DNA from: Antedon mediterranea
Lineage: Eukaryota; Echinodermata; Crinoidea; Comatulida; Antedonidae
Direction: 5' to 3'
DNA: 64,000 nt
NCBI RefSeq assembly: GCF_964355755.1
Contig: NC_092670.1
Span: 14,073,201-14,137,200 of the forward strand
Of this stretch, positions 35,466 through 47,161 are shown one piece after another (position 1 is the stretch's first letter; each line of letters begins with the position of its first letter). The notes beneath the pieces were generated by a model. The model searched no databases and had not been told where the DNA came from. It worked only from the letters and a program-made list of their open reading frames with translations. The translations under genes and the position numbers were made by a program.

Positions 35466-36315
35466 TGTGTTGTTTTAGGCTAGAAATGGTAGGCCTAGGC
35501 ACAGAATTCTAGCCGACAGGACAACGGTCTACCATAGCCAACAGGACAGGAGTCTACCATAGTCAACAGGACAGGAGTCTACCATAGCCAACGGGACAGG
35601 ATTCTACCATTAGCCAACAGGTTAGGAGTCTACCATAGCCAACAGGATGGGAGTGTACCATACCCAACATGACGGGAGTCTACTGTAGCTAACAGGACAA
35701 AGATCTATTATAGCCAACAGAACATGAGTCAAGCATAGCCAACAGCAACAGGACAGGAGTCTACTATAGCCGTCCGGACAGTCTCTATGCATCATATTCT
35801 ATTGGACATTGATATGGTCCTCACATGTGATACTATATCATAGAATTTGGCTAATAATATACTGGACAAATTGTAGTACTCAGAAACGGCTGCCTGTTCT
35901 TTGAATTTAATAATCCGGAGAAACTCTTAAACTCAAAACCAACCATGATAATGTTAAGATAATAAGATACATTTTACATGTCCTCTTGAAACCCTTTTTA
36001 CCAAAGCGTTTACTGGCACCGCCCAGAATAAAACCTTCCAGTAGAAATAGTAATGTATTAGTGTTTTGTATCGTAATACTGGTGTTGTATAACCTAGTGT
36101 TTTATATATTGTTTATGGTTGTAAATAGTTCTGTGTTGTGAATATACCAGCATGTAACAAAATACTGTAGTATTAGGCATTTTAGTACAGTAAGAGTTCA
36201 CATAGAGTGGGTTGTAAAAAGATGTAAATAAGGAACTCTTTTTATTGCTGTTGTATTCTTTATTATAAAAGAATGTAAATCCCAGTTGAAATAAACACTT
36301 TGGATTTGTGCTGGT
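35466..36315 (+). other. Vac8-like 3' UTR, probable
   Basis: It follows the TGA stop at 35463-35465. An AATAAA at about 36290-36295 is the nearest good polyadenylation signal; further AATAAA motifs occur near 36620 and 37905. The first 320 bases are mostly the 25-bp array. Confidence 0.55.
35509..35785 (+). repeat. 25-bp minisatellite in the Vac8-like 3' UTR
   Basis: About ten to eleven copies of a unit reading AGCCAACAGGACAGGAGTCT followed by ACCAT, increasingly diverged rightwards. It begins about 45 bases after the stop codon and would be transcribed. Confidence 0.9.
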
Positions 36316-38058
36316 GTATAATTCTATGGAAATTTGGTACTTATTTCATATTACTGTTTATAGAATAGAGGGAATACAGACACTCCCTCTTTGTTTTAAG
36401 TAATTTTAAACCTCCTTCAATGATTATTAAACTTTGATGATGCTTATTCAAATGAAATACAACTTACTAAAACTTACAGTATATTATAAATGGTACTATT
36501 TTATAATTAAGTTATTTATTGTTTTTATGTAAAAGAAATAAGCACCAAGTTGAGTAGAACACTTATTGAAATACTTGAAACAAACTGTCCTTGTATACAA
36601 TCATCATTATTGTTCACTAATAAAGCGAGTATACTTTTATGTAAATAGTGCATTTTTAATATTATTATTATACAATATTTATTACATATTTAAGTAGCGG
36701 GAAAGTGGCATTACAATATACTGTAGTTGTTAGCAATAAACTAGAGTGATAAATGGAGTTAATCTTTCAACTAGTATAGACGTCTGTACTGTAGATTATA
36801 AAATGGTAATGGATTGATTTTATTTTGTATACTAAACTCATGTTGTCCTTTGCGATAATAGCGCGGTTTTGTTTGGGGGCAGTATCCAAACGAGTAATCT
36901 GCACATGCACATAAGCGTCCAGTATATATGGTTTCGTCCAGTTATTGCGTCTGTATTTATTGATCTAACGATTGTCTACTATCCTGAAATGAAAGCTTGT
37001 TACTATTTTTTCGAGACTCAACAATAGCAGTCAATACCTATCATAAGCCTCACGTTGGCGCTTAATATTCTAATGTTGGTTACAACATGGCACCCATGAA
37101 CAAAGTTGTCGAAACTCTATTCCCACAGTAACTGATTAGCCATTTACCTGAGACAGCCTCCAAATAATCACCTTAATTCTAGGACTGTATTTTAATAAGA
37201 TTACAGTGATAGAAACAGGTTCAACTTGGTACATGATTAACAGTTGAATTTTCATTTCATTTTGAATGCACTTATGTATCAGTTACATTGAAGTCGGGTC
37301 GCAACCTTTAAGATCTAATTATTAGAAAAGTGTACAACTGTATAATAAAAGCACTGTACTGTATTTAAGATGTCCAGGGAATTACGTAAATAGCAATAAC
37401 TATGTATTGTTAGTTGGTTTTTAAAGAAGTAGCACATTAGTAGCATGTATATATTCCTCAAAGCTAAGAAGGATTGTTACCAACGGTGTATGTGGTCAGT
37501 TTTAATCAGGTTTTAATATTGGAGTGTTGAAGTGATGTGACAATGTGTGTTATGTTTTACTGTACCTCAAATTTTATCTAAATTTTGCACTTTTTTTATA
37601 TAAAATTTATTTTAACTTATTATGTAAATGTGTGTCCTAAATAGTGCCTGTACCCAGAACTATGTTTGATTTTTTTTCCTGCATTATTTTGTAAGCAAAC
37701 AATCCTTAATGAGGTCTTGTTTAGCATTTATAGAATTTACATTCTGTATACTGTATTATTACATTATATCAAAGATCTTATATACTAGTTATAAGATCTT
37801 TGATTATATATTGATTTTTATTTATTAACAATATTTACTACTGCCTTTGTTATTAATTTCTACAGTATTTAATTTTAAGTTTTTATTACATTTTTAATAA
37901 AGCAAATATTCCACCTTGAGTGAAATTTTACACATTTTCATTTATTATTATATATAATAAAAACATAATGTATTTATTTTCAATTCCTTAAGCAATAATA
38001 TCATTATTATATAATTTTAAAAAAAAAAAAAAAAACTGGGCACCCATTAAAAGTTGTA

Positions 38059-38360
38059 TTCTGTCTTTCGTACTTACTCCCTTACTTATTTTGGTACATA
38101 TGCCCTACTATACTTACATTTTAGCTATATTACTGAGATTTTCCAGTCTAATTATTTTATAAACTATGTTGAACTCGCTCCATCAATATCTGATATAGAT
38201 TAGATTTTTTAATTTTTTTTTCTTATATTTTAATTTATAGAAGTTTCTGTCTTTGTACTTACTCCCTTGCCTATTTTGGCACATACTTATTTTTAGCTGC
38301 GTTCGTTACTGAGAAATTTCAGTCTAATTATGTTATAACTATGTTGTACTTACTCCCACA
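38059..38360. repeat. Imperfect duplication, about 188-bp period
   Basis: Two blocks share TACTTACTCCCTT.C.TATTTTGG, CACATA, TACTGAGA..TTTCAGTCTAATTAT and ACTATGTTG in the same order (38059-38175 and 38247-38360). Confidence 0.65.
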
Positions 38361-39469
38361 AACTGTAATTCCCAGAAAAATTGAAAAACAGATTGTACTT
38401 ATAATTAATTATGTATGTTATTAATAACTAAAGGAAGTTTGTATGGTATATCCTGCCAATGTATATTATATATATACTCCATCCAGCAGTAATTTGATAC
38501 CAACATATTTATACTGTATTTATAGCACTTACTGAAGAGTACACTAGTACTGTAGTAAAGAATAAGCTCTTAGGAGTTTGTTTATAATGTACAGTACTTA
38601 AAATCTGGTTGCTTATCTTTACATCTCGTACTATAATCATAACATTTGATGGTTCATATGTGCATTGTATCATACACGATTTGAGTTGATTAGATAAGAA
38701 TATTTGTAATATTTGATCTAGTATATTCTCATAGATTCTGGTCTCAAAATTCACTACAAAAAAATAGAATAATATTGGCCTATTACAGTTGTGTTACATT
38801 GTCATATTAGATTATGCTGGGTCAAATAACAGTTTATAATAACAATTAATAATTATTGATTTAATTTACTAAAAGTCATAAATTAAGATTCAAATCTCTG
38901 TACCATAATGATTGCATCTGTTGCCAATATGGAAATAAAGACTATAGAGTTTTATACACATCCTATCATCTGTATACTCAGTCTAAAAAATATCTGTTGT
39001 ACAATAATAGGCCTATTATATATATATATATATTATATAAGATAACGGCATCATAGAAACTAGCTCTGCAGATTAAGCTTATATTAGTGTTGTGAAGGTT
39101 TACGCTCAACAATACATTATGTCCAAGGTCTATTCTGAGCAATTATTGCACATTATTTTAATGTATAATATATTGTCATACTATTATTATGTCCTATCTT
39201 TACCGCTAAGGTTTTTTAGTTCATCAATTATTGCATTGTCATCATTATTGAGCAATTAATTGTCTGAATAATACCTCCAAGGTCCATGCTGAACTGGCAG
39301 CCAATTATATTCTATTCCGATTCTCACATCAAACATTCCTCTGAAGTACATTTAATCACGTGTCCAACTTTTACCTACAATTATTGATGTAATGTCCAAT
39401 CAAGTAGTAGCACATACACACAATTTATTCTCATAATAGTTGGAATTACTAATTTATTTTTCATGTGCA

Positions 39470-39785
39470 GTGTAAGTTGGCAGAGATTCTGTACATTCTG
39501 TCCAGCCTACTGAAGAAGGAGGAGGGCTGGTATTTGGTTTTAAAGTGGAAAGCAGTACAGTTACTAAATAGTTCCCCCCCCCCCCCCCGATTCATTAGGC
39601 CTAGATACATGACATTATTTTGTAATTTTTTTTTGTACTTAATATTATATTATTTATCCTAAGGTGTGTTTGATGCAATGTTATGTAGGCATATGTATAC
39701 ATGAGCTGTATAAGAAAACAATGTGTGTAATGGTTTTGTTATTATATATTGATTGTAATAAAAAAAAGTTGTGAATAAAAAGGTT
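39470..39785 (+). other. Possible orphan terminal exon
   Basis: An acceptor-like TTTTTCATGTGCAG is followed by a 34-codon frame (KLAEILYILSSLLKKEEG...) and then, within 200 bases, by two AATAAA signals (about 39757 and 39774). No matching upstream exon was found. It could belong to an alternative 3' end of the Vac8-like transcript or be chance. Confidence 0.15.
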
Positions 39786-40187
39786 TTTGACCATTATTTA
39801 TTTTGTAATGTGTAGCATTTTGCTGCGAATACAATATTTGATTTAAAATGAGATTGAAGATAAGAGTACTTCTTCAATATTTGTGTGTGGATGTAGACAT
39901 TGTTTGTTCCTCGGTAAATACTCAGTTTTCTTTTTAGGTCGAGCCAATAATTTTAGGATTTTCGCAAATGGAAAGCAAAGAATTTAACTTGGGCTTAATC
40001 GAATCAGGAATCAGATGTAGAAGAAACTAATAGTGCATTTGTTGAAATTAATCAATATGTTTTGTGGTTGATTTATTGTAGGCCCTAATCATTCCACTAG
40101 ACTATATACAGCCGTTGAGTCAAAAAGTCTCAACCATATATGAGCATGGGCTGAATGACTGCTGCTAGATTGATTATTTGCAACAAC

Positions 40188-40454
40188 TTAAGATGTATTG
40201 TCCCCGAAAAACATGAAAAATGAAGATTAACAAAATCTGACTTGAATAGCCCATTTTTCAGTTTTAATAAAAGTTATTCACTTCCATAAAAAAAAAAAAA
40301 AAAATTAATGTTTCAATCAAACAACCACTGGCTGCTTTAAATTTTCAGGTAAATAATTTTGTTTCAATCCAAATTTTGGTCAAAGTGAATAACTAAATTA
40401 GATGGCATATTCAATTTCAGGGGTGGGAGGAGGGGGGGGCCAATATATCTTTAA
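40188..40454. mobile_element. TTAA-type MITE, copy 3 (inverted)
   Basis: It is flanked by TTAA on both sides and starts GATGTATTGTCCCCG. The interior is the reverse complement of copy 2 (for example AATGAAGATTAA, AAATCTGACTTGAATAG) and lacks its central part. Confidence 0.75.
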
Positions 40455-41429
40455 TTAATGTACTGTATTTACTTTTAAAAAATTGCTGACTTCATAATCA
40501 TACAGTAGACTAATGCAATTTAATATATATCACAGTTTATTTCCAAATAAACACAGTTTACTCAAAACTTATCAAAAGTACATCTGGATATTATGATAAA
40601 AAATAAATTGGATAATATGTTTAAGAATTATGCAATATCACATTTTTTTCACTACCAGGGGTTGTTGGTCGGTCACAAATTAAAACCACTTACATTGTTA
40701 GGTATCAATACATATGTTTCTGTCTATGGCCATGCAGTATACAGAACATTTAATTATATAAGTAACTGTCCAATGCTACCAAATTGACAACCTTGAAATT
40801 TCCCAAAATATTGGGTTTTCCAATACTAGGCTTTTCCAAAATATAAAGTTTTCCAAAATCATATTGAATATAATAAAAGAATTAAGTTATTTTTTAAGTT
40901 TTAACCAATTTGGTTTAAACTTCAAATTGAAACATAACAATTGAGAATTTAAACTATATGACTACTTTAAATATAATAATAATAATTCAAATTATTGGGG
41001 TTCAACATGGATTGCATTTAAATAAATTTCAACATTTTAATATGAATTTCAAACCAAGTTCCAAAATACACTAATAATATCAATGAATTCTCCTACAATT
41101 TTTAATTAAAATCAATTTATAATGAGCCTTAATTAATGTCTCAAACAATGTGATAAGGTAAACCTGTGAACATATGACATTATTTGTTTATAATATTACG
41201 ATAAAAAGTTTAGCATGATAGGCAATTATATGACATTGTGTACCCATCCATGTTGAGCCGAAATTGATGATTTAAAACCACTTCTTCCTCAACATGCAAA
41301 ACAACTGCTGTGCCTTTGTTTAATTATGTATTTATAAATACGTTAATAATCAATATCATAACCTTTATTTGTTCAAGTTTTTGAAAATGGCAAGATAAAC
41401 TACAGTACGTGGTATAAGTAGATAATAAT

Positions 41430-41795
41430 ACAGTATATTCACAAGACAATGCAAATGCTTTGGACTGTTTGATGATGTGGCATACACAGAGTACAAAAAA
41501 ATGTGTTGTGATAGTTCCTGCGACTACCTCAATTTGACATCACAACAAAATAGACATTATACAGAAATGCAAATGTTTTAGACTATTTGATAATGTGGCA
41601 TACACGGAATATACATTAAAGTGTTGTGATAGTTCCTGCGACTACCTCAATTTGACATCACAACAAAATAGATATACTGTACTGTAATGCAGATGCATAG
41701 GACAAATTGATGATGTGGCATACACAGAATATACAGAAACGTGTTGTGGTAGTTCCTGCGACTACCTCAATTTGACATCACCACAAAATCAACAT
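41430..41795. repeat. 119-bp tandem triplication
   Basis: Three units share GATGTGGCATACAC, GTGTTGTG.TAGTTCCTGC, GACTACCTCAATTTGACATC and ACAAAAT. Matching points lie at about 41475, 41593 and 41713, so the period is 118-120 bp. It lies roughly 1.1 kb beyond the stop of the minus-strand ZNF800-like gene. Confidence 0.88.
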
Positions 41796-42919
41796 TAGCA
41801 TTATTTCCTGGTTCAGACAAGATTAGAACCCAGAACTTGAAAGCAATTTGCTTCATTTAAAAGCTACTAATAATAACCTAATATAACCAGTACCAGCAGA
41901 ACACTATACAACTGTCATATTCTATTTCACCTACTTTTTTATCCAATATTTTTTCGTTAACAATTACAAAAGATAAGTGAATTTTCTGATCAAAAAAGGA
42001 TTCCAATCCAAACTGTGAGAATTAGTATCCATTTTAACAACAAACATCATCGGCTGCTACAACGCTTTAGATATAAATATTTATAACATAAGTAATAAGA
42101 TTATGTTTGTCTTTAAAAAATATAGTGCATAGTATAAAATAAGAAACTTGTGTTATAAAGCAAGTAGTCCCATTTGACCGGCCTTGATGGCAAATAGTCA
42201 GTCCTTGTCTTACAACCAAAGCCTATTAAACACATGGACTGCCTTATACATGAACATAATATGTAGTTATTAATACATGAACAGTGTTCACATTATGGAA
42301 GATCTATTCTCTAGATAATATTCATAAAAATAAAAGCACAATTTTTACATACATTGAGGTTTACTATTAAAACATATCAACGTAACCAATTCCTGAAATA
42401 TGCCTGGATCCAGGACTTTTTAGACAGGAAAAGCCCTAGCACTATCCACTGGTCCAGCAAAGCTTTAAACAGTTTAATGACCAATAATATTAATATTATT
42501 TGGACAGGTATACAATTTTTAAAACATTTTTATTTTCTTTAATATTTCTTTTATTTTTCAATAATAGCACACATCAATTTTGATTTCAAAGATCATTAAA
42601 TTATCATTCATTTGCTCCTCTTTATTTTCTGATAAAAAACAATCGCTTTTATTGATTGATTGAATAATACACACATGCAACATTCACATTTTTATTAAAA
42701 GCAATGAAGCTAAAAATAAATAGGTCAACATTTTTTTTTAAATACAAAACAGTATGATACTGAAATACTCTTACTACAGTGTCATTTTTAATTCAAAGCC
42801 TTAGTGTTTCTATAGTTACTGCTGTAGCTGCAGTACTAGGTTTTGCTAATTTTTATATAACATAATATAGATGATTGTTCTGATGTGAAATATCATGAAT
42901 GTTAAAAGGAACCCATTTT

Positions 42920-45553
42920 TTATTTGGTTGCTTTCATTTGTCCAATCAACTGGATCAGATGCTTTTCATCTTTAATATGATGCGAATGCTTCAAAACTAG
43001 ATGTCGCTTGAACCACGTGAAGTTGTGCGAAATGTAACCACAGAATTGACAATTATATGAATGCAATCCAAGATGGCGTTCAACGTGGCGTTTTACCGAC
43101 GACAAGTCGTTGAATCTTTTGAAACACTTCAAGCAACGCATATCCTGCATGTTAATCAATTTATATATGGACGCCTTCGAGCAGTCTTGAGTTCTTTCTA
43201 CCACAGTATTTGTACTTTTTTCCGGCTCAAAGTGCTTATGAATGTGTCGTCGCAATGTGCTTAGATATTGGAATTGTTTACTGCACTTTAAACACTTCAA
43301 ATTTTTTCTATCCATAAGCGAATCTTTGGAATCCTTGTCCTCCTCGAGTTTCTCCTTCTTGATCGCTACATCTTGCTTTTCCTTAGCAGTACGGAGTGGG
43401 GTGATTCGTACGTACGATGGTGTCATGTTTATTCGTGGTGATGATCGAACCGGTGACGGGGAATCTTTAGAAGGACTGCTGTGTGTGCTGCTAGGACTTT
43501 CCTTTTCTTTTGTCTTTTTGCCTTCAGATTTCTTTTCATCACCATTGTTTTCCTGGTTTGAATTAAGACTCTCTGTCAACTTCTTTGGTACGGTAGCAGA
43601 TGTTTTTGGATCTGGTTTTGGATCAGAAGATGGCAATTTCTTCTGTTCTGGAGACTTTTTTTCATCAGATTTTTTTGTTTCTGTGGAAAGCTTTTTTGGA
43701 ACCAAATTCTTCTTTTGCGATAGCTTTGATTCATTTTTCTTCACCTTTTTGTTATCAATACTAAAGTTTGATTCATTGGTTTCGTTTCTCTCTGACCGTA
43801 GGCTAAAGTTGACCCAGATGCCAACTTTCATTGACCGAATCGCTTCCGATATCTGTTGTATACTCCTAAACTGTCGGCCATGTTTACACATCATGTGACG
43901 TCTCATCTGCGTGTAGTCTCCGTTTTCATAACTACATCCTTTGCATTTATAGCGATTATATCCAAAATGGTTACAACAATGTTGCACCAATCGCCGCCAT
44001 GCTGACAAAGACTTCTTACATTTTCGACACTGCAGATTTTTCTCATCAACAATTGAGAAAACATTTCTTCGGGCCATTTCAACTTCTTCTGGATTCGTAT
44101 TCCTTTTCTCGTTCTTTGTTTTCTTATCCGGTTTTTGCATCACTCCTCCACCAGGTCGTTTACCTTTGCGATTGTGAATTTCTCTATGCCTGACTAGGTT
44201 ACGTTTGGAAGAGAACACTTTGCTACAGATCTCGCAGGTCGGTTCATTTTCATTTACGGATGTCTCCGTGCTATAATTGTTGTTGTTTTGGTGAGTTTTC
44301 TGGACGACTAGTTTGACTACTTCATCAACTTCTTTAACACCCTTATTGTGAACGTGCAATAGGTGACGTTTCATACGATACAACGCCGGCGTCTCGTAAT
44401 GACACGTGGGACATTTATATTTCGGCCTTTTATGAATTCTCATATGCCACGCTAAGGCTGTCCAATTTTTACATATTTTCTTACAGAATTTGCATTTATT
44501 AGGAACGCTTCTAGATGTTTCATTATCATTATTCTGTGTTTTTGTTAAACTAACAAATGGGATTTTTTCCTTTTTGTTAAGGGGTGAATTCTCTTTCTCT
44601 TTTTGACAGCTACCACTTTTTTCAGACACTACGCCCTGTAGATCACAGTCAACGTAAAAGTCAATATTTGAATTTTGCAGCTTGTTGTGAAGAGCGTCTC
44701 GTTTCTCAATGTTCTTCATGGTTGCTTTGCGTACTTGTCGCATTGTGATTTCGCCGATCAATCTAGTCGTGTCTAAATCGTTGTGCAGCAGCTGTACATG
44801 CTGAAAAGCACTGCTCCTGTCTAATTCGTCGTAATACATAATATTGCGGGGGATAATCACCTGCTGTTCAATGGCTTCAGATGTGGCAGGGATGTCGCGA
44901 AGTAAAAGATGGGGTTCACTTGAATCTCCTATAAGGTTAACTTGGGTACCTTTACTCTCGTTATTTGTTGCCCGTTTACGTTTTTTTATATTTTGCGAAG
45001 CATCGTCAGTAGGATTTACCACAACAGTTCTTTCATGGTTTTCCCACAACGCTTTGGATTTTTGCATACACATCTTCTGGTTTGTTGTGCAGCTGGAACG
45101 GACGTGATCCTTACAGTACAACTGTTTATGATCTAGAAAGTTGTTGACATTACGAAAAAGATTACGACACGATTTGCACTCAAGAATAACATCGGACTCG
45201 AAAAGGACCATTTGCCGTAAAAGTGGTGTACCGGATACGAATGCATCAAATAGATTTTGCGGGCTGGCCTTTTTACGCTCAATGCTAGATTTCATAACAA
45301 CGGTAGGGTCAGCCGGGTCAAGTTCGGATACATTCTTAGATAAACACTCATCATTGTTGTTATCAACCGGAACCATTGCACTTTCCGACAACGTCTGTTG
45401 GTCATTGTCATCCTTTTTACTCTCAACTTCCTCATCCGATGAAGTTAGGAGAATATAGTCGTCAAATGTTGGGTCACTTTGTTTCATTAGTTGACATGTT
45501 TTAGATGAAATACTAATAGTTGCAGTTTGGTTTTTGACATTTTCATCTGCCAT
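42920..45553 (-). CDS. ZNF800: ZNF800-like C2H2 zinc-finger protein
   Basis: One uninterrupted coding exon of 877 residues. The N-terminal third matches vertebrate ZNF800 in a characteristic C2HC-type element near residue 125: NLFDAFVSGTPLLRQM..., then ECKSCRNLFRNVNNFLDHK..YC, like the human SGTKQLKHI and ECKLCRSLFRG..NLITHKK..YC. C2H2 fingers follow near residues 352, 381, 438, 509, 538, 754, 806 and 836. Several second fingers have the form YKC..C.YE......RRH....H (381, 538, 836), paired with a preceding finger, suggesting internal duplication. A Lys/Ser/Pro-rich disordered linker spans about 590-740. ZNF800 is thought to be a nuclear DNA-binding repressor; targets here are unknown. An acceptor TTTTTAG lies eight bases before the ATG, so the 5' leader is spliced. 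Confidence 0.88.
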   Translation of the reverse strand: MADENVKNQTATISISSKTCQLMKQSDPTFDDYILLTSSDEEVESKKDDNDQQTLSESAMVPVDNNNDECLSKNVSELDPADPTVVMKSSIERKKASPQNLFDAFVSGTPLLRQMVLFESDVILECKSCRNLFRNVNNFLDHKQLYCKDHVRSSCTTNQKMCMQKSKALWENHERTVVVNPTDDASQNIKKRKRATNNESKGTQVNLIGDSSEPHLLLRDIPATSEAIEQQVIIPRNIMYYDELDRSSAFQHVQLLHNDLDTTRLIGEITMRQVRKATMKNIEKRDALHNKLQNSNIDFYVDCDLQGVVSEKSGSCQKEKENSPLNKKEKIPFVSLTKTQNNDNETSRSVPNKCKFCKKICKNWTALAWHMRIHKRPKYKCPTCHYETPALYRMKRHLLHVHNKGVKEVDEVVKLVVQKTHQNNNNYSTETSVNENEPTCEICSKVFSSKRNLVRHREIHNRKGKRPGGGVMQKPDKKTKNEKRNTNPEEVEMARRNVFSIVDEKNLQCRKCKKSLSAWRRLVQHCCNHFGYNRYKCKGCSYENGDYTQMRRHMMCKHGRQFRSIQQISEAIRSMKVGIWVNFSLRSERNETNESNFSIDNKKVKKNESKLSQKKNLVPKKLSTETKKSDEKKSPEQKKLPSSDPKPDPKTSATVPKKLTESLNSNQENNGDEKKSEGKKTKEKESPSSTHSSPSKDSPSPVRSSPRINMTPSYVRITPLRTAKEKQDVAIKKEKLEEDKDSKDSLMDRKNLKCLKCSKQFQYLSTLRRHIHKHFEPEKSTNTVVERTQDCSKASIYKLINMQDMRCLKCFKRFNDLSSVKRHVERHLGLHSYNCQFCGYISHNFTWFKRHLVLKHSHHIKDEKHLIQLIGQMKATK

Positions 45554-47145
45554 ACTCTAACCTAAAAATAGACAAAAAATTTTAAATAAAATGAGAAAAG
45601 TTCTTATAAAATATTTTAGGATTTTACATTCATTATCTTTCCAGATTTGAATTGACTTTAAATATTTTTTTTAATATTTCATACACTCGCAAACGATCAC
45701 CTAATAATTGTTCTCCGCAACAGAACACTTTTGGTGGTTCTTCAACCAACCTTCTCACCCGCACATTCCCCATGTATACATAATGTTAAGTTATCCATTA
45801 TAAATAAGGGCCCGTTTGCACTTTACAATTTGCATCATTTGTAATGATCATGTGGTGTGGGTTCCTTTGGGTATAAAATTTAATTTGCTGGATTTTTTAA
45901 TTAGTGTACTCCTTAAACAGCAAGCTAATTACCCACAAGGAGCAATTTTGACCTTACAGTACTAAGTGTAAAAAGATGCATGAAAAAATACCTTGCTGGG
46001 TAAATAAAAAGAACAGGTTGACTGGTTAATCCTAAGAGTAATTTAGGTTACATGTAATTGAGTTTAAATAAAGTCCGAACACAGCCCAAGTTCATCTCAT
46101 TGAGTGTTACCGGATGTACCAGGCATAGATGACAGAATCGGAACTAAAAACATTTTGCTTACTTTTTGTCACGCTTTATATTTGTATTCGGAACAACGGA
46201 CAAGACTATCCTTAATTTCATATGTTGTATGGTGCACTGACAGCGTATTAAATTGTATAATTAAGTGGACAGAATATAGTAAAGGGCCTACTACTGTAAT
46301 AACCAAAAGTTGGCACTGATCTTAAACTCACAATAAAAATGAAATTACTTTTATTTATATAAAATAATACATGATATAATTGACCAAGAACAGGCTGCAG
46401 AAGCGTTTTCAGAACAAAAACATAGTGTGTGAATAATGTGAGCACATTACATGGCGATAGAAATGTAAAATGTACAGTACTGTAGAAACTCAGAAATAAT
46501 ATAGATAAATAAATATCCTATATGATACAAAATAAAGTTAAGCTTATCAACTTGAATCTAATTTAAGCCTGACCTAGCCTTTTAAAAACTGGTATCAATA
46601 AATTGAATTCGAAAGTTTTGATTTCGAAAGAAAAGATTAAGAATTTCTGTCTCTAAAACTTTACCCTCTCTCTGCCTCTGGTTTGCATTTAATTAGAGCT
46701 TGTCAAATAAATATATGCTTTGGCAAATATGACGCCCTATTATTACACATTCGAAGATATGAGAAAGAAGTTGATAACAATCAACTTCATCAGGGTACAA
46801 CATTGAAACTTGGAGCGACTGTTCTGATCAAAATCAAAACTACGACAGGAACAGATCAGATCGACAATTGGGTGGCTAGTATGACGCACAGCGTCCGAAA
46901 CTCGACGAGTGTGCCGAACAACCGGTGATGAAAATCATTAAAATTTCTTTTATTAGACATAGATCCGACGAACAGACACAATTACTCAGTTCACTATACA
47001 CATCTAACTATTAAAACACTAGCTGATTTACTTACTAAGCGTTAATTATCAACAAATTTATGATTTTTCTTCTCCACTGTGTGGCGATTCAGCAGCTGCA
47101 ACTCGCTTTTCTTTCATGGCGGGTATTGTTCCGTTTTGTAAATTA
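45554..47145 (-). other. Probable spliced 5' leader of the ZNF800-like gene
   Basis: On the minus strand a GTAAGT donor at 47035-47030 and the acceptor at 45563-45562 would define an intron of about 1.47 kb and leave an eight-base leader before the ATG. The first exon would start near 47140. A small frame (ATG about 47118 to TAA about 47058) lies within it. A plus-strand frame at 46683-46928 in the intron shows no recognisable product. Confidence 0.45.
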
Positions 47146-47161
47146 CCCATCATGCACTGCG
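47146..47161 (+). promoter_or_regulatory. ZNF143/Staf (SBF) motif
   Basis: CCCATCATGCACTGCG fits the known CCCANNATGCAYYGCG binding consensus of ZNF143/Staf at every fixed position. It lies just upstream of the inferred first exon of the ZNF800-like gene, in a locally GC-richer stretch. Such motifs typically sit within 100 bases of start sites. Binding is inferred. Confidence 0.6.

Larger units (their letters stand above)
36316..42600. other. Gene-poor intergenic region
   Basis: No convincing host gene is visible in 6.3 kb. Contents: AT-rich sequence, a duplication near 38059-38360, simple repeats (A run at 38019, TA run near 39017, 15 C at 39574-39588), a possible terminal exon at about 39470-39785, a TTAA MITE at 40188-40454 and a 119-bp triplication at about 41430-41795. 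The right end should include the 3' UTR of the ZNF800-like gene. Confidence 0.6.

Noticed and set aside
41430-41795. let-7 precursor gene
   Set aside because: The UGAGGUAG word is present on the minus strand, but the flanking bases do not match mature let-7 and the local hairpin is only about 10 bp.
43242-43898. 218-codon plus-strand frame opposite the zinc-finger gene
   Set aside because: It is the antisense shadow of the Ser/Lys-rich linker of the ZNF800-like protein.
46683-46928. 81-codon plus-strand frame with balanced composition
   Set aside because: No start ATG, no recognisable motif, and it lies in the inferred leader intron of the minus-strand ZNF800-like gene. It contains a GAAGTTGAT/ATCAACTTC hairpin and may be an old repeat fragment.
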